A stretch of DNA of 64,000 bases from Liopterus haemorrhoidalis (lineage: Eukaryota; Arthropoda; Insecta; Coleoptera; Dytiscidae). Numbering within the stretch: position 1 is the stretch's first letter; the number at the start of each line of letters is the position of its first letter. The translations under genes and the position numbers were made by a program. Positions 1 through 11,084 of this stretch are shown here, piece after piece. The stretch lies in contig OZ020617.1 in the NCBI GenBank assembly GCA_963971575.1, forward strand, positions 41,760,606 through 41,824,605. The letters run 5' to 3'. The notes below the pieces were generated by a model. That model was not told where the DNA came from. It did no database searches and saw only the letters and a program-made list of their open reading frames with translations.

Positions 1-198
1 AAATTTCTTTATATTATTACATATCTTGTAAATCGTAGATTACTTTTAAATTAAAAAAAAAAAGCTCGGAAAACAGGAAAAATACAACTCGTGTTCATTT
101 TCAGCATGTAAACAAATACACGAGTAACATTTAAATGTCACTTTCGAGTGTTCCAGTTTTGCCGCGTATGGCGCTGCGATCTTAAAAAGTTTCCCCTA
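1..198 (+). mobile_element. Right end of a THAP-related inverted-repeat element
   Basis: Positions 45-198 closely match the right part (about 15880-16030) of the element at 15289-16030. Both share an A-tract, the stretch around TATGGCGCTGCGATC, and the terminus AAAGTTTCCCCTA. The left part lies outside the window or is lost. No coding potential remains here. Confidence 0.6.
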
Positions 199-237
199 TC
201 GGCAGTAAAGTAAACTTTTTTTGTACGATTTCATGTA

Positions 238-635
238 CAGTCTGTTTCAAACGGTTAGGCGGAACTAAATGGGAATTTCGTTCTTTTAGGTTGTCACGAG
301 AAGGGACCTTGCTTGGGTAATTTCATTTTTTACGTTGGAATGTCAAAATTTAAAATTCCAACAATGAAACCATGGAAACGAATAACATTAAATTATTTTT
401 TTACATATTTTAATAAAAAAATAAATAAATAAATATGAAATTTGTATTAAAAAAGACAGAAAAAATCAAAATATAAAGAAAATGACATTTTAAAATGATA
501 TTAACATTAACAAAAAAATGTTTATTGTAAGTATGATTTACAAAGCTTAAACAAAACGGCCGAAAAGCACGATTTAAACGATGAAAGTAACTAGACTGCA
601 AAATCTAGTTCCGCCTAACCATTTGGAACAGACTT
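238..635 (+). mobile_element. FAM1 inverted-repeat element, TA target
   Basis: A 398-bp non-autonomous element starting CAGTCTGTTTCAAACGGTTA and ending in the inverted counterpart (AACCATTTGGAACAGACTT), with TA on both sides. At least five other copies occur in this window (12118, 14457, 14661, 30212, 32364). The TA target suggests the Tc1/mariner superfamily, but no transposase is present. The ORF inside is low-complexity and not credible as a gene. Confidence 0.85.
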
Positions 636-810
636 TATGCCGTCTTAACCTAAACATTAAAACATGTAAACAAATAAATGACAAACGTGGTTGAACATAA
701 ATATTTCAGTAGAGTTATATGCCTTCAGTACGAGTTTGAACTCGCTTGAGAAGTTTTGTTGTCCGTAGCGATTTTTTTCGTGAAACAGTTTTTTCTAGCG
801 CGTTCTAAAA

Positions 811-880
811 ATGAGTGACATTCATTTCGAGCAACGGAGTACTATCAGGTTTTGCAAGACCGGAACCCGTATGCAAGATT
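811..880 (+). pseudogene. Mariner-like transposase N-terminal scrap
   Basis: Translation from the ATG at 811 gives MSDIHFEQRSTIRFCKTGT, which resembles the start of mariner-type transposases (an M..FEQR..I.F.. pattern). The similarity stops after about 20 residues and no downstream domain is found. This is recognition by eye of a short stretch, so it is tentative. The flanks at 640-1130 otherwise show only A-rich short repeats. Confidence 0.3.
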
Positions 881-1133
881 TAATGGAGCGCCCCCAGACA
901 GGGCAAAATTTCAAGTGATAACCTAAAAAAAAGGTCCTCACTTCTAAATTTCAAACGAAGACCTAAAAAAAAAAGTCCCGACATTAACCTTGGCGCCCCC
1001 TGGCATCAAGCGCCCTAGTGCCTTGCATTACCTGCAGAATGCGTTTCTCCGGTCCTGAAGTTTTGCTTCAGACATTATAAAAAATATAATACATCTTAAA
1101 AAAATGCCATCTGAGTCCCCTATAAGATTAAAT

Positions 1134-1855
1134 CAGGGCTTCGAACCGTTATTTTTTTCGTTTCGGTTTTCGTTCCGGTTCAATTAAAAAAATATATATC
1201 GGTTCGGTTCCGGTTTTCGTTCCGGCAAAAATAACGGTATTTTTCGGTTTTCGGTTCAGTTCCGAGTGATACATTTTTAAATGCTTTTATATACAGAGTG
1301 ATTATTTAATGGCGAGACGACGTCACTGGAAGTTTTAATAATTTGCCGTTTCATACACATCGTAGCAGGCGATTATGGGCGCATGCGCATAATCTTTTTC
1401 TCTTCATAATCATAGTTATTATAGTCATAGCATTCACCAGTATTTCTGCTAGAAGGCACGTAAAATTCGGTGACGTCGTCTCGCCATTAAATAATCACTC
1501 TGTATATTAGAAATTTATTTTCTACTATAATTTAGAAGAACATTTTATTCCTTATTATGTGATAATATTACCAAGGTCGCTGCCAAGAGGGAGTTCTGGG
1601 CGTTGAACCCCCCTCCCCCGAAATAATAGAAGCGCATTTTTTTTAAATTGTCAGTTAAAAAATTACGATTTACGATTTTTTTCTGCTCATCAGTTTAAAA
1701 AATAATCTTAAATAAAATGTATTTTATATTCACTCACATAAACGTTGTCTGAACCGAAATAAACCGATATTTTTTTTCGGTTCAGTTCCGGTTTTCGTTC
1801 CGACAAAAATAACGGTTTTTTTTGGTTTTCGGTTCAGTTCCGGTTCGAAGCCCTG
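1134..1855 (+). mobile_element. hAT-like element with perfect 8-bp duplication
   Basis: Termini are CAGGGCTTCGAACC and its inverse GGTTCGAAGCCCTG, flanked on both sides by GATTAAAT (1126-1133 and 1856-1863). An 8-bp duplication plus CAGGG ends is diagnostic of hAT. The arms are made of degenerate CGGTTTTCGTTCCGG-type repeats. There is no transposase. The same family forms the two ends of the composite unit at 54323-57542. A second element (1294-1502) is inserted within it. Confidence 0.88.
1294..1502 (+). mobile_element. MITE nested in the hAT element
   Basis: A 209-bp element with about 34-bp inverted ends beginning CAGAGTGATTATTTAATGGC. It is flanked by TA (or TATA). The related hAT copy at 54323-54837 lacks it and reads through at this point, confirming insertion after the hAT element. 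Confidence 0.8.
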
Positions 1856-2169
1856 GATTAAATCCTGGGTACGAGTCTGATCTATCCCACAACGTTCCCA
1901 AAAGGACTGCAGAGTTAAATATTCGCTATTTTCACTTAATACAGTTCAGAGTCCACAATTTTCAGGGAGAATAACCTTCAGTGTGCCTCTTTGGAAGGCT
2001 CAATTGTTCTTGTGGTGTTGCAGGAATCTCAGGAATTTCTTTTCCAATGTTGGCTGGATTTCCTCTTCTTTAAATTCTTTGAAGTAATTTAGACACACGA
2101 GTGTTTGTAGTGTTGATATATTTTTGGATATCCTTACAATTACATATTTAGCATTATCAATTTTGGCAT

Positions 2170-2830
2170 GCAAACGTCCGCGCGTGACCGTGCGTTCGTT
2201 GGCCGAATCCCAATTCGTTAGAGACGAAAAGAAACCCTTGCGAAAAAATATTTGTTAGCAAAGTCAAACATATTGGTATTAACACTACACACCAGAAAAG
2301 AAAAAAACAGTCAAAACAGTGTTTCTCCTGACGAATGTGATCGGAAGAAGGCATTAAAGGGTTCCTTCGATTGGAAAGGTCATGGCCATAACTTTCTGGG
2401 ATTCACAAAGCATAATCTTTATCTTTATATTATTTATAGGAGAATATTATGCCGCTTTGTTGGATCGATTAAACACTGAACTGATGAAAAACGGCCTAAT
2501 TTGGCGAAGAAAAAAGTTCTTTCCCACCATGACATTCATTCGTTCGAAATTAAAACGGCCAAATTGGTAGAACTGCTCTACGAACTACTCCCTCATTTAC
2601 CTTATTCTCCAGATTTGGACCTCTGCGATTTTTTTCTCGTTCCATGAAGAAATGGCTCGCTGGAAAATGATTCGCATCGAACGAGGAGGTCATCGCTGAA
2701 ACACATGCCTATTTTGCACAGTTCAAGAAATCATAATTTCTGGAAGGCTTTAAGAAATTAGAATATCATTGAGCAAAATGTATCGAGCTAAAAAGAGACT
2801 ACGTTGAAAAATAAATAGCATTTGGTATAA
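2170..2830 (+). pseudogene. Degenerate mariner transposase
   Basis: Several frames together recall a mariner transposase. They read FWDSQSIIFI and EYYAALLDRLNTELMKNG (about 2385-2500), then in another frame PYSPDLDLCDFFL (about 2600-2640), KKWLAGK and a C-terminal region near 2700-2800. This matches the order WDSQG.., YYAALLDRL.., YSPDLAPCDFFLF.., KWL.GK of mariner transposases. There are many frameshifts and stops, and terminal inverted repeats were not found. It is a dead copy. Confidence 0.65.
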
Positions 2831-2849
2831 AAAGAAAATTTTTCATTTC

Positions 2850-3190
2850 GAAGTCATTGATTTATCAAAAAGTCGTATTTCTGATATATATGTATACTTA
2901 ACCCTAAAATGTATGATAATTTAAGATTCACATACATTTTTTTCTTTCCCTAAAAATATTCTATTGAAAGCAGGGTTAAAAATAATATTTGATAATACTG
3001 TTACATGACAATACGATCAAAATATTTGAATATTTTATTTGTTTTCTCAAGGGTTTGTGTCAGAGAAGTGGGTCAAGGTTCCAAGGTACAGGGTCTGTTC
3101 CCCAAATATAACGATTTTCCTAATGGTTTGTTTTTCAGCTAAAGCAACATAAGTTCCAATCAGAATCTCATACACAGTGCGCTTACTAAT
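2850..3190. other. Intergenic, nothing recognised
   Basis: AT-rich sequence between the mariner remnant and a Helentron-like repeat. No coding, RNA or clear repeat signal seen. Confidence 0.5.
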
Positions 3191-3195
3191 ATGTT

Positions 3196-3246
3196 TTTTA
3201 GGGTTTTGTAGGTATGACCAAAAAACCCTTATACCGTCATTTTGTC

Positions 3247-3280
<34 letters not shown>

Positions 3281-4495
3281 TCGGTAAAAATTGTAGCCAA
3301 ACGGCTAAAGCTAGAGAATTTAAATTTGGCATGCTTATACAACTCTTTGACCCGCACATAGGAAAAATACTAAAACATCTAAAAAACATATCCCCCTAAA
3401 AATATAAACAAATATGTGCTCATCGAAAAAAAAAAATATTTTTTTTAAATTCTGAGTAGGGTATCAAATGAAAGCCCTTGGTACGTGGATTAACGATCAA
3501 ATTTTTATTTTTGCAAAATAAATTATTTCGAAGCGAATTTTGCCAAAATTGTGCAAAAAAATTTTGTCCCACACCAAAAATTCTAAGTAATGTATATTGG
3601 TGTGAACCGGAATAGTACAACAGGAATTTTTGATCAGATTATGTTTTTGGAAAAAAAAGCATTTTTTGTGTTTTTTTGCTAATAATATTGAAAACTTATA
3701 GTTATATAACACACTAAACTGTAACGTGTTTCTTGGTGCAATGATACGGTACTAGCGTTCTGCGGAAGAAAATGAGTTCGAATCCCACGAGAAGAGATAT
3801 TATTTTTTATTTTTTTTTTTGCATTTTTATTTTGTTTAAATTATTTTTTCAAAATTCTAGTTATATTTTGGCAAATGTTGCATTTAATTTTTAAAAGCGT
3901 AAATTTAATAACCAGTGGAAATTGTTGAAATTATAATTTAATTCTGTTTGAATGTACACGAAATCAAAGGGAGGAGCTATAACTAGAAACAACCAATGAA
4001 GCCATAGGCGCAATTTTCAAAATCTTAATGAACCTTGCTATATAAAAAAAATACTGCACATATTAAGAAACCTAAATAATGGTATTAGGCACTCGAATTA
4101 AAATTAACATAAAAATATTTTAACACAAAATTTGTTTTTAAAGCTCTTAGATTAAGAGATGATAAATTATTTTTAAAATATTGTTCATTTTACAGTGAAT
4201 ACTACAAAGCAAAATATGTCCTACACACTCAGCATTCCGCCTTCACTTAATATTTTTAGATTATATCTCTATCGAAGAGGAATTTTTTCAAAATTTTATG
4301 GAATCTTGCTATATAAAAAAAAAATACTGCACATATTTAGAAACTTACATAATGGTATTAGGCATTCGAATTAAAATTAACAAAAAAAAAATATTTTAAC
4401 ATAAAATTTGTTTTGGCATTCCAAATAATCATTATTCACTTACTAAATACCTGCGAAACCCTGAAATGTGTGACAATTCACACTTCACATAATTT
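3196..4495 (+). mobile_element. REP-A repeat, Helentron/DINE-1-like, copy 1
   Basis: It starts TTAGGGTTTTGTAGGTA and carries a (GTCT)n run (about 3247-3280). It ends with the inverted sub-terminal motif TACCTGCGAAACCCTGAA followed by a hairpin (GTGTGACAATTCACAC) and a T-rich flank. Sub-terminal inverted repeats, a GTCT microsatellite and a 3' stem-loop are the hallmarks of DINE-1/Helentron-associated elements. A direct duplication sits inside it (around 4030-4130 and 4300-4400). A tRNA-like stretch lies near 3730-3790 (B-box GAGTTCGAATCCC). Confidence 0.65.
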
Positions 4496-4874
4496 TTTTT
4501 AGCATACAATTCATTGTGGGTAAAATAGTGGCACCTAATATCCTAATTCTAATGTTTTTTTTTTTTTTTTTTTTTTCAAATGGTACCCACCCAGTATAAA
4601 AAATATTATTTGGTATTATATATTTTACTAAGTTAAGCAGTTAACATTTGTATAGGATTAAGATTACAAAAAGATTTGATTGTTTTTTTTATCAAAGTAG
4701 CCAATGCATACTAAAATTATTAAGTTGTTTAAAATTTTCGCTTATTATGTTAGTTATGGATTTTCAAAAACTTTGATGGAACGCAGGTGGTTTAGAAATC
4801 GAAATTATTTTTATTCCATTTAATACTGACACGTGGTATTGAAGGAAACATGTTGCGGAATATTATGAATTTAA

Positions 4875-5088
4875 GTATGGCTTTCATATTGGATCATGGC
4901 AAAAACAAGACAAAAAGGAACTCCAAGCTTTTGATATGTGGATCTACAATCGTATACTCTGAATTTTCTGGATCGACCGATTCAGCAATTTTGAAGCAAT
5001 CGGTAGAATATTGCCAACCTTGAAGAAAAGGAAGCTAAGATATCTTGGATATGTGATGAGGGTCGATCACAATTACTGTATCCTAGAC
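4875..5088 (+). pseudogene. Non-LTR retrotransposon ORF2 fragment, left part
   Basis: The translation contains LQAFDMWIYNRIL, then KKRKLRYLGYVMR. This is the typical segment downstream of the reverse transcriptase in RTE/Jockey-like elements (the pattern E..WIYRRIL.I.W.DR...N...LKKRKL.YLGH..R). It is cut by a hAT insertion at 5089 and resumes at 5628. Confidence 0.65.
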
Positions 5089-5627
5089 CAGCGTTTCTCA
5101 ACCGGGGGGCCGTGAAAGGTTCGTCGGGGGGCCGCGAAGTTATATAAAATAGAAGCATGAAATTATAATAGAAAAACGCTCAATTTTGTAAGATATATTC
5201 ATAAATATGTGACATTAATGTTCATTAAAATATACCTTTTAAACATAAATAAAATAAATTATACTTATTTTGACAACTAATTTAAACTAATTAAAACGGT
5301 TCGCGTTGGAGGTACTTCAAGTACTTTCAAGTAGGTACGACTTGAACGTGCAATATTTTTTGTTATGCTCCGAGCTACTATTAACTAAAAAGTAAGGATG
5401 CGAAAGTGTTCAAAATGGAAAGCAACTNNNNNNNNNNNNNNNNNNNNNNNNNNNNNNNNNNNNNNNNNNNNNNNNNNNNNNNNNNNNNNNNNNNNNNNNN
5501 NNNNNNNNNNNNNNNNNNNNNNNNNNNNNNNNNNNNNNNNNNNNNNNNNNNNNNNNNNNNNNNNNNNNNNNNNNNNNNNNNNNNNNNNNNNNNNNNNNNN
5601 NNNNNNNNNNNNNNNNNNNNNNNNNNN
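5089..5627 (+). mobile_element. hAT element containing an assembly gap
   Basis: The left terminus CAGCGTTTCTCAACCGGGGG is typical of hAT elements. It is preceded by TCCTAGAC (5081-5088), and the same 8 bases follow the run of N at 5628-5635. So the right end of the element falls inside the gap, and the 8-bp duplication brackets it. The real length is unknown because 200 N is probably a placeholder. Confidence 0.75.
5428..5627. other. Assembly gap, 200 N
   Basis: A run of exactly 200 N. Reading frames crossing it are artefacts. Confidence 0.99.
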
Positions 5628-5850
5628 TCCTAGACCATATTTTATAAAGAAAGATTCAAAACAGAAGTCTTGGAAGACCGATGATCTCCTGGCTTTAACG
5701 TTCGGGGTTCATCTACAAACTATTTCGGATAACAGCGAGCAAAATGCGAGCATGCATTGCCATGATGATACACAACTTCAGAATGGATAAGAATAAGAAG
5801 TTTGTCACATCATTAATTTATACATAAATTTGATATTAATTGGTACGTGA
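5628..5850 (+). pseudogene. Non-LTR retrotransposon ORF2 fragment, right part
   Basis: After the hAT insertion the retrotransposon continues. A translation with KIQNRSLGRPMISWL (one frame change) matches the family segment that reads GKI.G.RS.GRR..SWL. It is the continuation of 4875-5088. Confidence 0.5.
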
Positions 5851-5884
5851 GCACAAAATTGAGACAACAAACACGTTAAATACA

Positions 5885-6600
5885 TCGCGGACGATGTTGT
5901 TCTTATTAGTGACTTACGAGGATATTCTGTGTCAATTAAACGAAGTATCTAGGCACGATAGCCTAGAGTTATACCTTGCTAAAACAAAATAATACGCCTC
6001 GGCAAATCAAAATCGACAATCAGACACTGAAGAATGTTAGTCAAACCCACAACCCAATTTGCGAAAGGCAATGACACTGTTCAAATAACAAGGGTTACAC
6101 TCAGCTGGGCGGCATTTGGTAAGTTAGGGTTCGTACTTAAAAGTCCAGAAGTACCTGTCAATCTGAAAGCAAAAGTGTACGACTTATGCATTCATCCTGT
6201 TGCAAACTCTGGTCTGGAAACGTGTTTAACGGTTAAATGTGTCAACCAATTAAAGATCTCCCAGCGAGCCATGCACAAACACAAATATCGTCGATATTGG
6301 ATACAGTATTCCATCCCTAAAAGGCAGCTGAGTTGGTCATGTAGCCAGACAAAACACTAACCGATGTACAAACCAAATAGTTCACTACTGTCCAAGAATT
6401 TTCAAACGTAGAGTTGGAAGACTTCAAAAAATATGATTTGACTATATAAAAAAGTAGAAGATTGACATCAAAGAAGAAGTAGAAATTGGCATCAACTGGC
6501 AATGGGCAAGTAAGTATGGAAGAAAAAGAGGGAAACCTATGTTCAGGAGTGGACAAAAAGCACAAAGAAGTATGCCACCACTCACCCAACACATAAAAAA
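5885..6600 (+). pseudogene. Non-LTR retrotransposon reverse transcriptase fragment
   Basis: Near 5888 the frame reads ADDVVLISD, the catalytic F/YADD box of reverse transcriptase. From 6034 a 108-residue open frame contains TLSWAAFGKLGFVLKS, VPVNLKAKVYDLCIHPV and QRAMHKH. This matches the thumb region of RTE-like elements (the pattern I.LAWAAFGKL...LK...P..LK.KVFDQCVLPV...QRAMER). Further downstream GHVARQNT can be read in another frame. It lies after 4875-5850 but encodes an earlier part of the protein, so it is a separate copy. Confidence 0.7.
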
Positions 6601-7335
6601 ATATCTTTTTTTCCCAAAACTGTAGATTTATATGTTTTTAAACAAATTTCAATCTATTCTAACAAATACTCTATAATTATTTAAATTATTTAATTACAAA
6701 CATTAATTATATAACATTTTATCGTAACGTTCAAGGCCATTAAAAAACATACGAGTTCGTAATGATTCACATAAAATTATGAACAAATTTTCGGATATGA
6801 ATTAGGTTTACAATTTTTTACATGAGCTACCATCAAGGCCAAGTGTAAATTTTATGATGATTGCGTAATAAAAAAAATCTTTTAAATGGGAAAATTAACC
6901 TTGAAGAAAGTATTTTTAATTTTCTTTTGTTAGCAATAAATAATCAATTAATATATTACAATAGATTTATTGTTATAAGAAAACAGTATTCGAACTATAC
7001 AGGTATATATTGATTTTGACATGAATATGTAAAAAAAAAAAAAATGAATACATTAGCTTTAATTAATTATCACGACAATAAATTAATATAAAAACGCCCC
7101 TTTGACAAAAAATTTGATTAATAAATCATAAAAAGTATTGATATCTTGGATTACCTGGGCGTATACTGCATAAACAACTATGAACCACCCTTTTGTTTCT
7201 CTTCAGTGAATATGATGTTAGAAACTTGATGCAAAAGTATGTGACAATTATTAAATAGCTATTAATCAGAGTAACAACCTTGGAAAATATATACTTAGTT
7301 CCAGGTAAAAATGGAGGGTATTATAGAAAATATAT
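6601..7335. other. Intergenic, nothing recognised
   Basis: AT-rich with poly-A runs. No credible gene or repeat structure identified. Confidence 0.5.
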
Positions 7336-7339
7336 GCAT

Positions 7340-7570
7340 AGCTACGGAAAAATTCAAGCTTTTGAGACATGGATCTACAGGAGTATATTATATTAAGATT
7401 CTGCTGGATCGACCAAGTCTGCAATGATGAAGTTATCTGGAAAATGGGTTGCGTAAAATCGTGCAGATTTAAAAGGAAAGGAAACTAACATATTTTGGAC
7501 TGGTGCGGCGAATGGGAAATAGAATTTTCGACACCATGTAAAGGTTGATAAATCACGGTTGCTATAGTGG
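7340..7570 (+). pseudogene. Non-LTR retrotransposon fragment, second copy
   Basis: The nucleotide stretch around 7350-7530 parallels 4925-5060. It includes CAAGCTTTTGAGACATGGAT (AFETWIYRSIL), then a region like the KRKL.YLG segment. It is a decayed paralogue of the fragment at 4875. Confidence 0.5.
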
Positions 7571-7668
7571 AAAAGACACAAATATGGACCTTCACTTAAT
7601 AATACACAAATTTGTCAATAAATCGCTAAATTAGTTACTAGAAAATAACGTAAAACGTACCAAAAAAA

Positions 7669-8288
7669 AATCAACTGTGGCCACCACAGGACCGACCGCC
7701 ATCATACAGTACTTATATAAAATAGATTCTAGCAGCAGAGTAGAAATTGGCCTAATATTTTCTAACAGAGATATTATTTATCATGACCATGGAAACGTTA
7801 CATATAAGTATGAAAAAATTGAGACATTTCGTAAAATTTTCGTTTTATCAAAAAACGTCTCAAATAAAAGTTATTAGTTATTGCTTTTATAGCAACTTTT
7901 GTTCAATAAATTTTTTCGAAATATTTTTCTGTTGTGAAATATTCACAAAAATCTTAAAATCGAAACGAGTAAACTCCCATTTTTAGTCAACCGATTTTTA
8001 CCAAAAGTTGATCAACTCGTACCATTGATGGCAGAAGTTTAAATATGAAGTTTCATAAAAATCCTTTCAACCGAATTTGCTCTGCACGTGTACACAGACA
8101 GACGGACAGACAGACGGACAGATAGACAGACAAACAGATGGACAGACAGACCGACAGACATCATGCTAAAAATAGTCAAAACGTTATGTAAGGACCTCAA
8201 TTCGTGGAGATCCATCGAAATCTCGAAATGTCAAAATCGGTATGATCACAATACCTCCCTTATATATGTTGGCGGTCGGTAAAAATCA
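7669..8288 (+). mobile_element. REP-C repeat, Helentron-like architecture
   Basis: The left end has GGCCACCACAGGACCGACCG and the right end GGCGGTCGGT, giving inverted sub-termini ACCGACCGCC/GGCGGTCGGT. A (GACA)n microsatellite lies at about 8096-8160, and a small hairpin (GGTATGATCACAATACC) precedes the right end. Other copies are at 19497, 23806 (reverse), 33698 (truncated) and near 57690. The layout parallels REP-A. Confidence 0.55.
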
Positions 8289-10430
8289 TGCCAAACTCAA
8301 ATTCGCCGATTTTTCTGACTGCTTGCGGCGGGGTTGCCCACTCCGGTACTAGCCGAATTCGTCCACTGCTACATAAAAACCTCTCCACGTACTTTTACAA
8401 ACCGTTTCTGTTTCTGTTCAAAAACGAATATTATGCAGGGGATGAGAAACAGGTACAACGAATAGGACACAGGAGGATGTGAAACCTGAATGGTAAATTT
8501 AGGGAACAGGACAAAAAATCATTTGGCCCGAGGAAAGACTTCGCAAAAAAGCGCTAAAAAATTTCTAAATGCGTGTACAAACTAAAATCAACTGTTCGCG
8601 ATCAATTCATCGTCCACACCACGTGATGGAGGAACTTCGCATAATTCTGAATTCAAAATAGATGTTGCAAAACGTCGACGACATCGAGTGAAGATTATGA
8701 TATTGCAATTGCCTGTGCTAGTTTCATGATAATGAAATCAATCGCAAAAAGAAAGGACAGAAATTTTTTTTATCTCTTCCGCATGTTCAACTTTAAACCA
8801 ATTTTTTTAAATTAATCTTTTTTCATATACCAGTTTTCTGTATCTAGGATTTTTTGGACTCCAAAAACTTGGATGTTTATGAAATTGTTCAATTAATTCA
8901 ACAATTTGGTTTTCAGTCCATTCCATTATGATGATAACAGAAGTGCGTGAACTGTATAAAAAACAGGTCCATACCAAAAATGGGGAGTCGAAGTCGTGAG
9001 TCTTTTTAGATGAGTTGGGAGTTGGACTCGAGAATTGGAAAAACTATCGACTCCCGACTCGTTGATTCAATTTATATCAAGGATGATAACAAACCGGAAA
9101 CTAAATAACGATATTACCAGATTTTTTTAAAGAATGGAAACGGGAACACCATTTTGTTTTTTTGTTCAAAAACTAAAACGAAATTAGAAATATTTAATAC
9201 TTGGTTTCATCGATTTTCCATGTTTTCTAGGTTATAATTTGATTAATATACATACTACTCGTATTAACAGATTAATACGTTGAAGTAGTAAAGATTTTTT
9301 GCATTTTCACATATCAATTTTAATATTTTTCTGTATGCTTTGTGTATTATGTTGAAGCGGAACTAAATGGGACTATTGTTTTATCAAGTTGTAAAGAGCT
9401 CCGTGATGATTTCATGTTGGCAGCCTAAATCTAAATGTCAAAAGGAAAAAGTATAGATATAAAAATTATATCTACACAATTGTTACAGGTCTGATGATTT
9501 AAAATATAAATCGAAACGTTAGCGAAGTTAACCCATTACTTCCTCATAATAATAAGTTTCTACAAAGAAACATTTATCCGTTTTCTTCATTTCCTAACTA
9601 ATTAAGATTTAAGTGTGGACAATGGTGCCATTTTGACATTCAAAATAATAAAGAAATGTCAATATTTCGTAATGGAACTGCAAAAAATAGTTATTCTCAT
9701 TTCCCGCATATGAATTTCCCCACCGAAAACGGTAATTTTTGTTTCCAGCAGATAATATGTTGCAAAAAATCATATTTAGTAATTTTTATGTTCATAAGAA
9801 CAACACTGGCAAAGTTATTAACTAAACTAAACTGTTTTGACGTGAAAATTCTTTTGCATGTTTGTCGAAAGAAAGCGTACAAAGAAAAGTTGTGAAAGAA
9901 CAGGAAAAAAAGAATGTAAGAAAGGAAATAAGATAGAAATGAGGTATTTATCTTCACGAAGTTTATAAGAACGAGAAAGGGACAAAAGACAAAAAATGTG
10001 GTCTGGATAAAAATAGATGATTATAGCTAATTTATCTTTCTAAATAATCGACCAGTCACAGAAAAAGCCTGTAAAAAATGACTTGAAACTGTTAGTTATC
10101 ATAAGAGTAATGAAAATAGATAAAATACCGGGAATACAACCAAGGCCACTGCATACGGATGGTGTACACCGCACACTGGCGGCTTTTAAAAGGAATTGCA
10201 TTTGGGGAAGATTTTAGTAAAATCCTACTAGTAGGGAAAGTCTGCACACGGGCGGATACGCTTTGACTCAAGTGAATTCAATATATTACATTAAGATCCT
10301 GGATCTATTTAGTTTTCTTATTAAACAATATATAGATCCTGTTTTCCATACCCCCCCCCCCCGTTAAATTGAGTTAAACCTCTATGTATAGAGTGGCCAA
10401 AAATTAACTTCACGACTATAATTTCTATAA
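8289..10430. other. Intergenic, no supported feature
   Basis: About 2.1 kb with only short open frames. A weak relic of FAM1 (GAAGCGGAACTAAATGGGAC) lies near 9356, and a poly-C tract sits near 10351. Nothing else was recognised. Confidence 0.5.
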
Positions 10431-10479
10431 TAGATACAAAACAATAAATATTTTTATATAAATACTTTATTTGGACATT

Positions 10480-11045
10480 GCAATTATTTATATAAGATAA
10501 TATCGGTCAAATGCCCGCCTCTTGGTGCCACACAAATGCATACTCTTTCAAGAGCATTATTTGTTTAGTTATTGCCAACAGTTTAGTTGTAGCATAACCT
10601 AGAAATGTATACCTGTACATTTATAGGTTATGCTTAACCTATGTGTTTCGTTTTCAAATGAAACAGAACCGCAAACGTTCTAATTCACCATCATCTAAGT
10701 AACTTCTTTTGTTTTTATTCACAGCTTGTTATTTGTGGAGATGTTTTCAATATATTCATTTTGATAAATAAATTGATGTGTGTAAAGTGATCCTTTTATT
10801 TTCAAGGTTATCAATAAATTGTTCAATTAATTGGTAAAAAAATGGATCAATAAAATGAACTGTGTAAAACCAATTTTATCTGTGGAACATCGACTATAAA
10901 ATGGCTCCGTTCCTAAACTTTGCACATAATTCACTTTTACAAAAATAATATCGTTGATTAACATAAATTTTAGGCGATATTTCAATTATTGCTGCTCGAA
11001 TATTATTTCTTAGTTCTTCAATCGACGTTGGCTTGTTGGCCTCGT
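10480..11045 (-). pseudogene. Tc1/mariner-type transposase C-terminal fragment, split
   Basis: The reverse strand near 11045-10950 reads [17 protein letters not shown] then EISPKIY. After a roughly 370-bp interruption it resumes near 10550-10490 as NALERVCICVAPRGGHLTD. Together they recall the C-terminus of an insect transposase family with the pattern IEELK..IR.A...I.P.......R...C....GGH.EHLI. The gap between the halves (about 10565-10930) looks like a later insertion. Confidence 0.55.
10589..10632. repeat. Imperfect hairpin
   Basis: AGCATAACCTAGAAATGTA is followed after a short loop by TACATTTATAGGTTATGCT, forming a near-perfect stem. It lies inside the insertion that splits the transposase fragment. 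Confidence 0.55.
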
Positions 11046-11084
11046 TGTTGAATCGTAAAACGCTTCATAATATACCTCTTCTAC

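Noticed and set aside
1126..1863. A possible third composite hAT unit
   Set aside because: Only one hAT-like element is present. The extra sequence is a nested TA-type MITE, and the GATTAAAT duplication fits a simple insertion.
5398..5790. Open frames crossing the N run
   Set aside because: They exist only because N is read through.
6034..6360. A 108-aa host protein
   Set aside because: Its sequence matches the thumb region of a LINE reverse transcriptase, with ADDVVLI just upstream.
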